Assembly (NCBI GenBank): GCA_028819295.1
Contig: JAPPMA010000073.1
Location: forward strand, 211 to 56,861
Direction of reading: 5' to 3'
Origin: a bacterium
Lineage (GTDB): Bacteria > Actinomycetota > Acidimicrobiia > Acidimicrobiales > Bin134
Length of the DNA stretch: 56,651 nucleotides
Positions 1-8,033 of the stretch are shown in pieces. The notes under the pieces are model-generated. The model was not told where the DNA came from and did no database searches. It saw only the letters and a program-made list of their open reading frames with translations. Position 1 is the first letter of the stretch. Each line of letters starts with the position of its first letter. Made by a program: the position numbers and the translations under genes.

Positions 1-354
1 ACTACCACCGTTCTGGTCGTTCCCATTGCCATGTTCTTGATTTTTGTCGTTGTCCAAGCTGCTCTGGTCTTCCACGCCCAGGCCATTGTCGATGCCGCGG
101 CCCAAGACGGCGCCCAGGCTGGTCAGGGCGAGACCGGCACGGAGGAAGCCGTTCGAACCGCGGTTCAGTCGGTTATCGGAACAAGCGCAGAGAACCTGCT
201 GGCAAATGTAGAAGTCTTTGTCGACACGGGCTCATCGCTGTCCTCGGTGACCGTTCAGGCCACCGTGAAGTCGCTGATCCCCGGATACGCCCCCGCGGTC
301 TCGTCCACCGCGTCCGGACCCCGCGAGATCTTCATGCCTGAGAGCGCAAGATGA
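1..354 (+). CDS. TadE-like pseudopilin, 5' end missing
   Basis: The reading frame is open from the first base, so the gene starts outside the window; the 117 visible residues begin inside the hydrophobic helix (VLVVPIAMFLIFVVVQAAL), followed by the QA-rich, small-residue amphipathic stretch typical of TadE-family minor pseudopilins. These proteins are inner-membrane anchored and take part in Tad (Flp) pilus or secretion assembly. The C-terminal part is a short periplasmic/extracellular domain without a recognised motif. Its stop overlaps the next start (ATGA), so it belongs to the same operon as the two following pseudopilin-like genes. The internal ATG at 31 lies within the membrane helix and is not a plausible start. 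Confidence 0.75.
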   Translation, partial: TTTVLVVPIAMFLIFVVVQAALVFHAQAIVDAAAQDGAQAGQGETGTEEAVRTAVQSVIGTSAENLLANVEVFVDTGSSLSSVTVQATVKSLIPGYAPAVSSTASGPREIFMPESAR

Positions 355-800
355 GAGGAGCAACTCGGTGGCCTCGACCAGCCCATGGGGCCGGTGAGCG
401 AGGCAGCAGCGTGATCGGACTGGTGGTCCTCACCCCGGTCATGGCCTTGCTCTTTTTCTTTGTCGTAGCCGCCGGCCGAGTGGGTGTGGTCGAGAGCAAG
501 TTGACCGCTGCCGCCCGCGGCGCGGCCCGCGCCGCCTCCCAAGCCAGGTCGACGGACGCGGCCCGCGCCGCGGCCACTGCGATAGCCGAGACCTCTTTGG
601 GCCACTTGGAGGTGGAGTGCCAAGGCGGGCCCCAGGTTCGTGTTCTAAAGATGGACCTCCGGCCAGGAGGAAGAGTGCAGATTCAGGTTTCATGCACCGT
701 GCGGCTGTCGGATCTGACCATCACCGGCGTTCCCGGAAGCCGAATAATGACAGCAGAGTCTGCATCAGTGGTGGACCGCCATCGAAGCGGAAGCCAGTAG
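351..800 (+). CDS. TadE-like pseudopilin
   Basis: A 149-residue protein with a basic N-terminus, a GERGSSVIGLV motif matching the prepilin-like TadE entry, a single membrane helix at about residues 22-44, and an Ala-rich amphipathic helix (AARGAARAASQARS) typical of TadE/TadG. The start ATG overlaps the stop of the preceding gene by 4 nt, which implies translational coupling. It probably acts as a minor component of the Tad pilus machine at the cytoplasmic membrane. The rest of the tad locus (ATPase, TadB/C) is not in the window and may lie to the left. Confidence 0.75.
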   Translation: MRGATRWPRPAHGAGERGSSVIGLVVLTPVMALLFFFVVAAGRVGVVESKLTAAARGAARAASQARSTDAARAAATAIAETSLGHLEVECQGGPQVRVLKMDLRPGGRVQIQVSCTVRLSDLTITGVPGSRIMTAESASVVDRHRSGSQ

Positions 801-802
801 TC

Positions 803-1264
803 GTGTACCAGCGCAGATCTAACAGGCGCTCCGGCCCGACGCCAGCACCGAGACACCGCCAACGGGGGCAGGTCACCGTGATGTTTGTCGTTTTGACTGT
901 GGCACTGGTCATGCTCGGCGGATTGGCATTCGACGGCGCCCAGATTTTGAATGCCAGACGGAAGGCCTCGACATTGGCCCTTGAGACAGCCAGAGCCGGG
1001 GCACAGGCAATCTCCATTGAATCGCTGTACCCGAAGCCGGCGACCGTGCTCGTTGATTCATCAAAGGCTCAAATCGCCGCGTCCGACTATTTGGGCCAGC
1101 ACGATGACTGGTCGATCTCGGTGCGGAGCGACACGGTTTCAGCAACTGTGTGGCTGACCCAGCCCCTTCAAATCCTCTCTTTTCTGGGTATGGATTCACG
1201 TCGCGTAGCCGGCACCGCCACTGCCCGGGCAGTGCAAGGCATCCGAACAGGAGATGATCTATGA
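803..1264 (+). CDS. TadG-like pseudopilin
   Basis: The frame is open from 617, but that would overlap the previous gene by 180 nt, so I chose the GTG at 803, three bases after that gene's stop; no strong ribosome site is visible. The 153-residue product has a basic N-terminus, a GQVTVMFVVLTVALVMLGG helix and the following 'FDGAQILNARRKASTLALETARAGAQ' type of alanine-rich segment (cited here only in part: FDGAQILNARRKA), as in TadG/TadE pilus-assembly proteins. Its stop TGA overlaps the ATG of the LysM-BTAD gene. With its neighbours it forms a run of three pseudopilin-like proteins. Confidence 0.7.
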   Translation: MYQRRSNRRSGPTPAPRHRQRGQVTVMFVVLTVALVMLGGLAFDGAQILNARRKASTLALETARAGAQAISIESLYPKPATVLVDSSKAQIAASDYLGQHDDWSISVRSDTVSATVWLTQPLQILSFLGMDSRRVAGTATARAVQGIRTGDDL

Positions 1265-4200
1265 TCTCGAACGACGATCAACGCAAAGACCTCCTTCGCG
1301 GCCTGTCTTCAGCAGCGTTGCTGGCCGGTTTGCTGATAGGCGTCCCGACGCTCCTCATCTTTGGCGTGGGTTGGCCACTGCCCCAAGGAATGTCATCAGC
1401 CTCTGACGTAACCACCGCCATAAGAACTGGTGCGATTCCTCCTTCTTTCATTTCAAAGTCGATATCTTTTGTGCTGTGGATTCTCTGGTTGCAAATTCTG
1501 ACCGGAGTAACAATAGAATTGTGGGCTCACTTCCACGGCCGGGTTGCCCCTCAAGTTGCGTTCCTCCCTCGATTTGTCCAAAGCCTATCGTCTCGATTTA
1601 TAGGTGCAGCTTTGGCAATGATATTTTCACTTCAGCATCCCGGAATTGCAACGGCCGACAACCAAGAACTGCTGACTCCTACGATAAGCGTGATGGACAT
1701 CGACCACCAGATCGCAGAGGAAGAGCGTTCTCCGCACCCAGGGCATCAACAAGAAAGACTGAGGGTGCTCGCTGAACACTACTTGGGTGATCCAAGCAGA
1801 TGGGATGAAGTATATGTGCTAAACCAAAAACAAGAACAGATAGTTGATGAATCACTTACTGACTCAACGCGAATTAAACCAGGATGGAAATTCCTTATAC
1901 CTGATGATACTCCCCTTCCACCATTACTCGAATTGAAGCGCAACACGCCCGCTGCGAGTAATCAGCAGTTTGATCTCCAGTCAACCGATTCCGATACCAT
2001 CAAGATCACGGTAAAGAAAGGAGATACTCTGTGGCAGTTGGCAACTCACCATTTCGGTGACCCAAAAAAATGGGTAGATATCTATAATTCAAATCAGGAC
2101 ATAATTCAAGATCCCAACGTGATCTTGCCTGGATGGGAGCTCCAATTACCTGCACATAATTCTAAGTTTGAAATATCATTGTTTGTGGAACCACTCACGA
2201 TGCCAACTGCTGAACCTTCTGTAGAATTGTCGGACCACTCAACACCTGTTATGGCCTACACCACATCCAAAGCCTCCGTGGTAGCCAACGTTGCTTCGAA
2301 CCGTGAACACGAACAACTCGAATTAGCTCCGTCGGCAGCATCCCCGTTGGCGGCGACCAGCGTCGCTTCTCGCGGTGCCGACGAACCGTCTGCACTCACC
2401 ACGCAGACAGTGTTTGCGATCGGCGGTCTCGGCATGTTCGCCAGCAGCCTTGGCTGGATTTTGGCCCGTCTCTATCGAAGTCAACGTCGTCGCCTGCCAA
2501 GCGAACGCCTACTTGCTTCATCCACAAGTGAAGCTGTCCAACTCGAACAGCAATTGCTGGATGCATCGGACACCGACAGTGCTCTTTTTTTGGACGCCTC
2601 ACTGAGAGCTATGTCCATTCGAATCGCTGGTCGCACCCCGCCCAAGATCATCGGAGTGATGTTGGATTCTGATGCCGTATCAATCTTGCTGGATGCTCCT
2701 GCTGAAGCGCCCAGCGGTTTCAATGGCAGTGAAGACAACCTGATCTGGAGCTTTTCGAGAAGCGAGCGGCTGGAACATCTTCTGACGGAAGCCGAAGGCG
2801 TCTCCGCGCCACTCCCCACCTTGGTCTCTGTGGGAAAGAACTCCGATTCAGAGCTTTTGCTGAATCTTGAACATGTGACCGCTCTGAACCTCCAGGGTGA
2901 TCCAGAGGCTATTGAGAAGTCGTGCGCAGCCATGGCCGTCCAGCTAGCCAGCAGTCATCTGGCCGATGACCTCACCGTGGTGTGTGTGGGTTTCGGCCAA
3001 GATCTGAGCGTCTTTGAACGGGTTGAATATGTACCTGATGTGGCCTCCGCTATCGGTCGTATCGCCCACCAACACCGTCAGAATCGAGCTTTGTCTGACA
3101 ACCACGCTCCTTTCGCGATCACCCGAATGGGCAATGGCAGTGATTGCTCGCAACCTGCCGTAGTGATAATTCCCGGCGAGTTGGCCGGAGAAGAAGCCCG
3201 CCGTCTCCTGGAAGAGTGCGGGTCGTCAGTCTGCATCGCAGCCCACGGGCTGAGCGGTGCCACTTGGCTGGGGCAGTTCGATGACTACGGCCTTCTAGTG
3301 GAGCCAATCGGCCTGCGGCTAGAGCCTTACGGCTTATCAGCTGCGGCCGTCGCAGCCGTCGCTGAATTGGCCACTACTGCGAAAGACTCTCGTCGCACAA
3401 ACCCGGCGGGAGATATACGCGCAACACCGGTCGCTAAATTGGCTACCACTGCCCAAGACTCTCATGGGGTGGTACCGGAAATGCCATCGGTGCTGTCTCC
3501 GACAGATATCGAAGCACCCGCTCCCGTCCACGAACAACCGCCGATCGACGTGGAAGCCCGGGTATTGGGCGCCGTGGCGACATCGCAGATTCCAGAGCCC
3601 GCGCGGAGGCCGCCGACCGATGTGGAAGTCCGGGTGTTGGGCACCGTTGATGTGCTGGGCGCCGCGCAGTCGTTCACCTCCCGGCGAGCCCTCGATCTGG
3701 TTGCCTACCTGGCCTTCCACCCCGAAGGAGCCGACCGAGACCAGTTGAAAACCCATCTCTGGCCACCGGACGATCCACCCTCAGAATCCACTCTTGCCAA
3801 CACCGTGAGCCGAGCCCGCAAGGCGCTGGGAGTTGACGACAACGGCAAGCCGTACCTGCCCAGAGTAAGCCGGACGGGCATCTACCGATTGCGACCAGAG
3901 GTGGGAACCGACGTCGCCCGATTTGAAGAACTCGCTTCTGCCGCTCGCAGTGATGCCGGCGAACGGGGACGACAGCAACTGCAAACGGCGTTGGAATTGG
4001 TGCGGGGCACTCCCTTCACCGGGGGCGGCGGCGAGATGTTCCGCTGGGCTGACTTCGGGTTGCGAACCCACATCGACTGCATGGTGGACACCACGGCCCA
4101 CGAGTTGGCCGAACGGTGTTTGGAAGCCGGCGACCCCGAAGGGGCCCGAAGAGCGGTGATAACCAGCCTCCGGTTGGTGGGAGTGTGCGAGCAATGCTAC

Positions 4201-4374
4201 CGCTGGCGGCTCATGGCTGCGGCGGAGAACCCCACTGAATTGCGCCGGATCATGGCCGAACTGCTGGGCTTGCTCCAGCGCGAGAGCGATCAGCCTGAGG
4301 CCGACAACCTGATCAGCCCCGACTTGTTGGAGCTCTACGACCAATTGATGTCGGGCTGCATGGTACTCAGCTAG
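1261..4374 (+). CDS. membrane LysM protein with C-terminal BTAD transcriptional-activator module
   Basis: A 1037-residue fusion. Two hydrophobic segments near residues 20-40 and 62-84 (perhaps a third near 113-130) precede LysM-like domains at about 167-220 and 249-302 (second one: VKKGDTLWQLATHHFGDP). A further membrane helix lies at about 382-405, followed by RSQRRR. After a long middle region, residues from about 788 form a winged-helix plus TPR unit like the AfsR/DnrI/SARP activators (VRVLGTVDVLG, then an SRARKALG segment). By family knowledge LysM binds peptidoglycan and BTAD units bind DNA or act in regulation; that one protein links wall and transcription is inference. It overlaps the TadG-like gene by 4 nt. 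Bases 1261-2300 are clearly AT-richer than the 3' half, which suggests a composite origin. Confidence 0.8.
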   Translation: MISNDDQRKDLLRGLSSAALLAGLLIGVPTLLIFGVGWPLPQGMSSASDVTTAIRTGAIPPSFISKSISFVLWILWLQILTGVTIELWAHFHGRVAPQVAFLPRFVQSLSSRFIGAALAMIFSLQHPGIATADNQELLTPTISVMDIDHQIAEEERSPHPGHQQERLRVLAEHYLGDPSRWDEVYVLNQKQEQIVDESLTDSTRIKPGWKFLIPDDTPLPPLLELKRNTPAASNQQFDLQSTDSDTIKITVKKGDTLWQLATHHFGDPKKWVDIYNSNQDIIQDPNVILPGWELQLPAHNSKFEISLFVEPLTMPTAEPSVELSDHSTPVMAYTTSKASVVANVASNREHEQLELAPSAASPLAATSVASRGADEPSALTTQTVFAIGGLGMFASSLGWILARLYRSQRRRLPSERLLASSTSEAVQLEQQLLDASDTDSALFLDASLRAMSIRIAGRTPPKIIGVMLDSDAVSILLDAPAEAPSGFNGSEDNLIWSFSRSERLEHLLTEAEGVSAPLPTLVSVGKNSDSELLLNLEHVTALNLQGDPEAIEKSCAAMAVQLASSHLADDLTVVCVGFGQDLSVFERVEYVPDVASAIGRIAHQHRQNRALSDNHAPFAITRMGNGSDCSQPAVVIIPGELAGEEARRLLEECGSSVCIAAHGLSGATWLGQFDDYGLLVEPIGLRLEPYGLSAAAVAAVAELATTAKDSRRTNPAGDIRATPVAKLATTAQDSHGVVPEMPSVLSPTDIEAPAPVHEQPPIDVEARVLGAVATSQIPEPARRPPTDVEVRVLGTVDVLGAAQSFTSRRALDLVAYLAFHPEGADRDQLKTHLWPPDDPPSESTLANTVSRARKALGVDDNGKPYLPRVSRTGIYRLRPEVGTDVARFEELASAARSDAGERGRQQLQTALELVRGTPFTGGGGEMFRWADFGLRTHIDCMVDTTAHELAERCLEAGDPEGARRAVITSLRLVGVCEQCYRWRLMAAAENPTELRRIMAELLGLLQRESDQPEADNLISPDLLELYDQLMSGCMVLS
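3358..3464 (+). repeat. 72-bp spaced duplication inside the LysM-BTAD gene (pair 1)
   Basis: Two similar segments of about 35 bp begin at 3358 and 3430, exactly 72 bp apart. They encode VAELATTAKDS and VAKLATTAQDS. The copies differ at several positions, so the duplication is not recent. Confidence 0.8.
3538..3642 (+). repeat. 72-bp spaced duplication inside the LysM-BTAD gene (pair 2)
   Basis: Two similar 33-bp segments begin at 3538 and 3610, again exactly 72 bp apart, encoding PPIDVEARVLG and PPTDVEVRVLG. The second copy is the first strand of the BTAD winged helix, so the edge of the domain has been duplicated into the linker before it. Confidence 0.8.
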
Positions 4375-5798
4375 TGGTTGGTGCTGGGTTGGCCGCTCTC
4401 CAGGGAGCTTTGCCGCTCTCCGGAGGGGTTGGCTGCTCTCCGGATGCGGCGGCGGACCCACCAGATGACCGCAGCGATCACCGCAATGATGGGCAGGAAG
4501 GGCAAGAGCACACCGACAACGATGAGGATCACGCTGAACACGGCCCTCACTCCGCTGGTGCCATCGGAGATTGAGTCACCGAAGCCGGGCAGCGCATCGT
4601 CGGTGTCGATCTGAACCCACACCACCGACTCTTCCCACACCTCGTCTAGGGCAGTGCCGTCGAAGTCGACGGGGGTCGCGGTCACCTCCAGCTCAATGGG
4701 CAGTCCCCGGGTGGCCACCCGGCCGGCCAGCCGGCCCTCTTCGATGGGCAGTTCCAACACCGCAGCCATGAGGCCGTTGGGCTCGATGCGGTTGAAGCGG
4801 CCTTGGACAACTTGGAAGGAGTCCAGGTTCAAGCGCAGATTGCGGGTGCTCACCTTCACATCAGTGAGCGCCGAAGCGCCGGGATTCTCCACTTCGAGGC
4901 ATAGGTAGACCTCGGCGTCGGACTCCACGGTGAGGTTCTGCACGCCCAGGCACGGGTCGTCGGCGTCTTCAGACACCCAGGCAGTGACCACGATCCCGGT
5001 GTCGGGCAGCACGGTGGGCGATTGGGTGATGGCCAGGGTGATGGTGGCCAGATCAACCTGGTCTTGCAGGGTACGAAGCTGGCCCCGCAGCCGCTCCAGG
5101 GTGGTCTCGCGGTCGAGCAGCTCCCGCTCGAGCTCGGCCACGTCCTCGAGTCGGGTGGCTTCCTCAAGGAAATTCCGCAGGCGGTCGACACTGGCCTCGG
5201 CGGTGACGATACGGCTCCGCAAGTCGACAACAATCTCGGTCACATCGTCGGAGCTGATCCGCTGGTCGACCAGCTTGCCCACCCCTGACAGCCGCTCGAG
5301 CGCAGTGGAGAAGTCGGCGGGCACCACCTTGAAGGTGATCTCGATGCGGGGCCGGGGTTCGGTGCGGGTGGTTTGGGAGAACACGATGCCGCCCAAACCC
5401 TGCACGATGGACACCGCTTCTCGGCTGGCCGCTTCCACATCGTCGGCCTGCACGGAGATCTCGGCGGTGTAGATGATGTCGCGGCCCAAATCAGCGGGCG
5501 TGAGAGCGGTGGGCACGGCCAATCCTTCGCTGTCGAGCGAATCGGGCGATTCAACAGCCGCCTCTTCCACGGCCATTGCTTCAACCATTGCCTCTTCTGC
5601 TGGGGCAGCCGCATCTTCCTCCGTTGCGTCAGCACCCACATCGAAATCGGCCGGTGCGTCCAAGGCCAGTGACATGTCATCGTCGCCGTTGGATTCGCAG
5701 GCGGCAAGAAGCGCACACAAAGCAAAGAGCACGGCCAGAAGCATGAAGCTGAACGTGCGCCGCCGAGATCTGTTTGGAGTGCGGTTTGCGTCGTGCAT
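4371..5798 (-). CDS. DUF4349 domain lipoprotein
   Basis: The ATG at 5798 is preceded by a strong GGGAGGAT ribosome site; the upstream in-frame start at 5906 is rejected because it would run through the promoter repeats. The 475-residue product has a basic N-terminus, a hydrophobic signal and a lipobox LLAAC with Cys34, then an acidic Ala/Glu/Val-rich linker. The DUF4349 core (residues about 120-270) contains an AEISVQADDVEAA strand and a long coiled coil (DVAELERELLDRETTLERL). A C-terminal membrane helix followed by WWVRRRIRR places the protein at the membrane. Its function is unknown. It is divergent from the sigma-factor gene, and its promoter has ECF-type elements, so it may be part of that regulon. 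The stop shares CTAG with the convergent LysM-BTAD gene. Confidence 0.85.
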   Translation of the reverse strand: MHDANRTPNRSRRRTFSFMLLAVLFALCALLAACESNGDDDMSLALDAPADFDVGADATEEDAAAPAEEAMVEAMAVEEAAVESPDSLDSEGLAVPTALTPADLGRDIIYTAEISVQADDVEAASREAVSIVQGLGGIVFSQTTRTEPRPRIEITFKVVPADFSTALERLSGVGKLVDQRISSDDVTEIVVDLRSRIVTAEASVDRLRNFLEEATRLEDVAELERELLDRETTLERLRGQLRTLQDQVDLATITLAITQSPTVLPDTGIVVTAWVSEDADDPCLGVQNLTVESDAEVYLCLEVENPGASALTDVKVSTRNLRLNLDSFQVVQGRFNRIEPNGLMAAVLELPIEEGRLAGRVATRGLPIELEVTATPVDFDGTALDEVWEESVVWVQIDTDDALPGFGDSISDGTSGVRAVFSVILIVVGVLLPFLPIIAVIAAVIWWVRRRIRRAANPSGERQSSLESGQPSTNH

Positions 5799-5829
5799 GG
5801 TGATCCTCCCCGTGAGTGGTGACAGATAT

Positions 5830-5855
5830 GACGAAAGCCAAGCTCGCTGAGTTCC
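5830..5855 (-). promoter_or_regulatory. ECF-sigma-type promoter of the DUF4349 gene
   Basis: Reading the minus strand, GGAAC (5851-5855) is followed after exactly 17 nt by CGTC (5830-5833), the classic pair recognised by ECF sigma factors such as SigE, SigM and SigW. The start codon lies 32 nt downstream of the -10 element with a good ribosome site between. The divergently transcribed SigM-like factor is the obvious candidate; that link is inferred. Confidence 0.65.
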
Positions 5856-5951
5856 CCGAGCGATCAACGAAACTGTGGTCCACTCGTACGCGGTCCGCAC
5901 GGACACGAGCAGGGACTCGCTGAGTTCCCCGAGCGATCAACGAAACTGTGG
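5843..5951. repeat. perfect 36-bp direct repeat, two copies 73 bp apart
   Basis: An identical 36-bp sequence (begins CTCGCTGAGTTCCCCGAG) occupies 5843-5878 and 5916-5951, separated by 37 bp. Each copy carries the ECF -35 element GGAAC on the minus strand, but only the copy nearer the DUF4349 gene has a matching CGTC -10 element. The repeats lie between divergent genes. Confidence 0.9.
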
Positions 5952-5997
5952 CCGCGGTGGATACCCTCAAAGTATCGGAGGTGCGGCTGACGACACA

Positions 5998-6549
5998 GTG
6001 CTGGTGAATAGAGCCCGAAAGGGCGACCAGGCCGCGTTCGATGCCCTGCTGCGGCGGCACTACAACCATATCTACGCCATCTGCCGACGGCTGGCCGGCA
6101 ACGAGGCTGACGCACTGGACGCGGCCCAGGAGGCGCTCATCACCCTGGTCCGGCGCATTGACCGATTCGACGGGCGCTCGAAGTTCACCACTTGGATGCA
6201 CCGGGTGGTGACCAACGCCTGCCTCGACGAGCTGCGGCGGCGGGGCCGGCGTCCGGTGCCGTCGCCCGTGGAGGAGCAGCCCCTGGCGGCCGTCGAGCGG
6301 CCGGTGGCCGAATCGGCAGGCGACCGGGTGGACATCGAGGCCGCCCTGGCCCAGCTCCCCGAGGCGTTCCGGGTGCCGGTGGTGCTGTGCGACCAGCTAG
6401 GACTCACCTACGAGGAGATCGCCGAAGAGATGGACATCGCCATTGGGACGGTCCGGTCCCGCATCTCCCGGGGACGTCGGCGCTTGGCCGAGCTCTTGAG
6501 CGGGAACCCAGACAACCCCAGCCAACGTCACACTGGGAAGAAACCATGA
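5998..6549 (+). CDS. sigM: ECF RNA polymerase sigma factor, SigM-like
   Basis: A 183-residue ECF sigma factor with region 2 (GDQAAFDALLRRHYNHIYAI, then the DAAQEALITLVRRIDRF segment and FTTWMHRVVTNACLDELRRR) and region 4 helix-turn-helix (LTYEEIAEEMDIAIGTVRSR). The start is uncertain: the frame is open from 5875, but the homologous part begins at the GTG at 5998 (VLVNRARKGDQ), downstream of a GGAGGT at 5977. Its neighbours, anti-sigma, trxB, trxA and cwlM, match the sigM-rsmA-trxB2-trxC-cwlM order of Mycobacterium, where SigM answers oxidative and envelope stress. The stop overlaps the following mini-ORF (ATGA), so the sigma factor and its anti-sigma factor are probably co-translated. The symbol rests on synteny and domain type. 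Confidence 0.85.
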   Translation: MLVNRARKGDQAAFDALLRRHYNHIYAICRRLAGNEADALDAAQEALITLVRRIDRFDGRSKFTTWMHRVVTNACLDELRRRGRRPVPSPVEEQPLAAVERPVAESAGDRVDIEAALAQLPEAFRVPVVLCDQLGLTYEEIAEEMDIAIGTVRSRISRGRRRLAELLSGNPDNPSQRHTGKKP

Positions 6550-6640
6550 ACGACGAACGCGGCCAGACGACCCTTCCAGCATCGGCCAAATGGACCACCC
6601 GGCTGCGGAAAAGACCATGAACGACGAACGCGGCCACATG
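6543..6640 (+). repeat. 71-bp spaced duplication of the anti-sigma start region
   Basis: The bases around ATG 6546 and ATG 6617 are identical for 23 bp (ACCATGAACGACGAACGCGG plus CCA) and similar for about ten bases more on each side. The distance is 71 bp, not a multiple of three, so the upstream copy is out of frame with the anti-sigma gene. Confidence 0.85.
6546..6620 (+). CDS. 24-residue mini-ORF between sigma and anti-sigma genes
   Basis: The ATG overlaps the sigma-factor stop (ATGA at 6546-6549) and the TGA overlaps the anti-sigma ATG (ATGA at 6617-6620). The peptide begins MNDERG, identical to the first six residues of the anti-sigma factor, then shifts to an unrelated basic tail ending in RLRKRP. 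It comes from a duplication with 71 bp between the two ATGs. It may act only as a translational bridge; whether the peptide has any function is unknown. Confidence 0.5.
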   Translation: MNDERGQTTLPASAKWTTRLRKRP

Positions 6641-7639
6641 ACCTCACCGGAACTCGACGAGTTGGCCTCCGCCTATTTGGACGGGGAGGCCACGGCGGAA
6701 GAGGCCGTCCTGGTGGAGAGCGACCCCCCCTTGCAGACGCTGGTGGAGGAGCTCCGAACCGTGCGGGATCTGGTGGCCGAACCGGCCGAGCTGCCCTCCG
6801 ACGAAGTGCGCGACCAGATGATTGCCCGCGCACTCGACCACCGCGCTCCGGTTGTGTCGCTGGAAAAGGCCCGACACCAGCTGCGGACCGTTCCTCCGCA
6901 GGCCAGGGTGGTTCTGGCCGCGGCTGCGGTGGTTGCGGCCATAGCCGTGGTTGGTGTGACCATTTTTCAGAGGCAAGGCAGCGAATTGGCCGACGACGAC
7001 ATGGCCTCAGCTCCCGCGATGGCGGATGCGCCGGCCGATGTTGAACCTGAAGCACCTGCGCCCGTTCCCGCCGCCGAGCCCGAAAGCGCAGATCTTGTCG
7101 AGGAATCGCTCCCCGCCGCCGACGCTGAACTCCCACAGCCCGACATAGCCGCCGACGCTGAACTCCCACAGCCCGACGATCTCACAGAACCAGAAGAGGA
7201 GGCTGCATCCGAGGATCATGCCGTGGCCCAGCGCGAGTCTCTGTTCGATGAACCGGCGGAAAGCCTCAGCGTCGAGCTAATCGAGCCCCAGGCGATGATG
7301 GCGGACGAGACAGAAGTAGCGCCAACCTCGGACGGAGCAACCTTGGTGTTTGAAACCACCGCCGATCTCGCCGCCCACGCCATGCAGCTCGCTGAGGAGC
7401 AGCATGATCCTGTGGTCATCGAGCGGCTGGATGAGGCTGCTGCCACCGACCTCATGGGCTGCCCGCTGCTGCTTGACGATGGACTCGAGCTGCTGGCCCG
7501 ATTCGACGCAATCGTGGATGGCGTCGAAACCCAGGTATCGGTGTACTTGACTGTGAGCGACTTGCAGCTCGCTGAGACAACCCCGCCCCCCGAGTGCGAG
7601 CTGCTCGATTCCCACAGCCTCCTCGACTGGTCGGAGTAG
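6617..7639 (+). CDS. membrane anti-sigma factor, RsmA-like
   Basis: I chose ATG 6617 (MNDERGHMTSPELDELASAY) because it overlaps the previous stop and begins the anti-sigma domain; the frame extends to 6590. The 340 residues comprise an N-terminal cytoplasmic anti-sigma region (ELDELASAYLDGEATAEEA), a membrane helix at about 98-118, and a long acidic Pro/Glu/Ala-rich extracytoplasmic part. The latter includes a tandem repeat (ADAELPQPD twice, 33 bp apart at 7115 and 7148). The C-terminal 90 residues contain two cysteines and may fold as a small sensor domain. No zinc-binding HxxxCxxC motif is visible, so it is not a ZAS-type anti-sigma. It is inferred to hold the SigM-like factor at the membrane. 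Confidence 0.8.
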   Translation: MNDERGHMTSPELDELASAYLDGEATAEEAVLVESDPPLQTLVEELRTVRDLVAEPAELPSDEVRDQMIARALDHRAPVVSLEKARHQLRTVPPQARVVLAAAAVVAAIAVVGVTIFQRQGSELADDDMASAPAMADAPADVEPEAPAPVPAAEPESADLVEESLPAADAELPQPDIAADAELPQPDDLTEPEEEAASEDHAVAQRESLFDEPAESLSVELIEPQAMMADETEVAPTSDGATLVFETTADLAAHAMQLAEEQHDPVVIERLDEAAATDLMGCPLLLDDGLELLARFDAIVDGVETQVSVYLTVSDLQLAETTPPPECELLDSHSLLDWSE

Positions 7640-7686
7640 CCCCCTCCTCACTCTCCCCCAACATCTGATGTGACGCACCTCGGCGG

Positions 7687-7692
7687 TAGTCT
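7687..7692 (+). promoter_or_regulatory. -10 box TAGTCT, 8 nt before ATG 7701
   Basis: A TANNNT-type -10 hexamer close to the start codon and no ribosome site, consistent with a leaderless or nearly leaderless transcript. Confidence 0.45.
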
Positions 7693-7700
7693 TGGCTCCT

Positions 7701-8033
7701 ATGGCTGATGCCGCCGAGCCGAAAAAAGAAGCAACCGCCGCGTCCATGCTGGGCTTGTCGGAGGACTGGCCCGAACAAGCCTCCGATGCTGTGGTCAATG
7801 CCGTGGACAAGGTCCGCAATGTGACCACTGGACCGGTGGTCAACCTCTCTCGGCTCTTGGCCTATCTCGTTTTCGGTGTGTTCCCCCTCGTTATCGTGCT
7901 GGTGTTGGGCACCATCGCCGCGGTGCGGGGTTTGGAGATAGCCACCGGACGGGCTTGGGCCGCCCACGGCATCCTCGGCCTGGTGTTCGTGTCACTGGGC
8001 GCGCTGGCCTGGCGCAGGCGGCCTTCCTCATGA
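7701..8033 (+). CDS. small membrane protein of unknown function
   Basis: A 110-residue protein starting at ATG 7701 (MADAAEPKKEATAASMLG). An acidic soluble N-terminal half is followed by a hydrophobic helix at about residues 52-74 (LLAYLVFGVFPLVIVLVLG) and a second near 88-105, ending in RRRPSS. Its stop overlaps the trxB start by 4 nt. It sits where Mycobacterium has sigM-rsmA directly followed by trxB2, so it is an extra gene in this lineage. The coupling suggests a role with thioredoxin reductase or the sigma system, but nothing in the sequence shows a function. Confidence 0.7.
   Translation: MADAAEPKKEATAASMLGLSEDWPEQASDAVVNAVDKVRNVTTGPVVNLSRLLAYLVFGVFPLVIVLVLGTIAAVRGLEIATGRAWAAHGILGLVFVSLGALAWRRRPSS

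Noticed and set aside
617..802. Long upstream extension of the TadG-like gene
   Set aside because: It is the shadow of the preceding TadE-like frame; family similarity starts only after about 850.
5843..5951. Two 36-bp perfect repeats with a 37-bp spacer, resembling a minimal CRISPR array
   Set aside because: Only two repeats, no cas genes, and the repeats carry an ECF -35 element upstream of a gene; promoter duplication explains them better.
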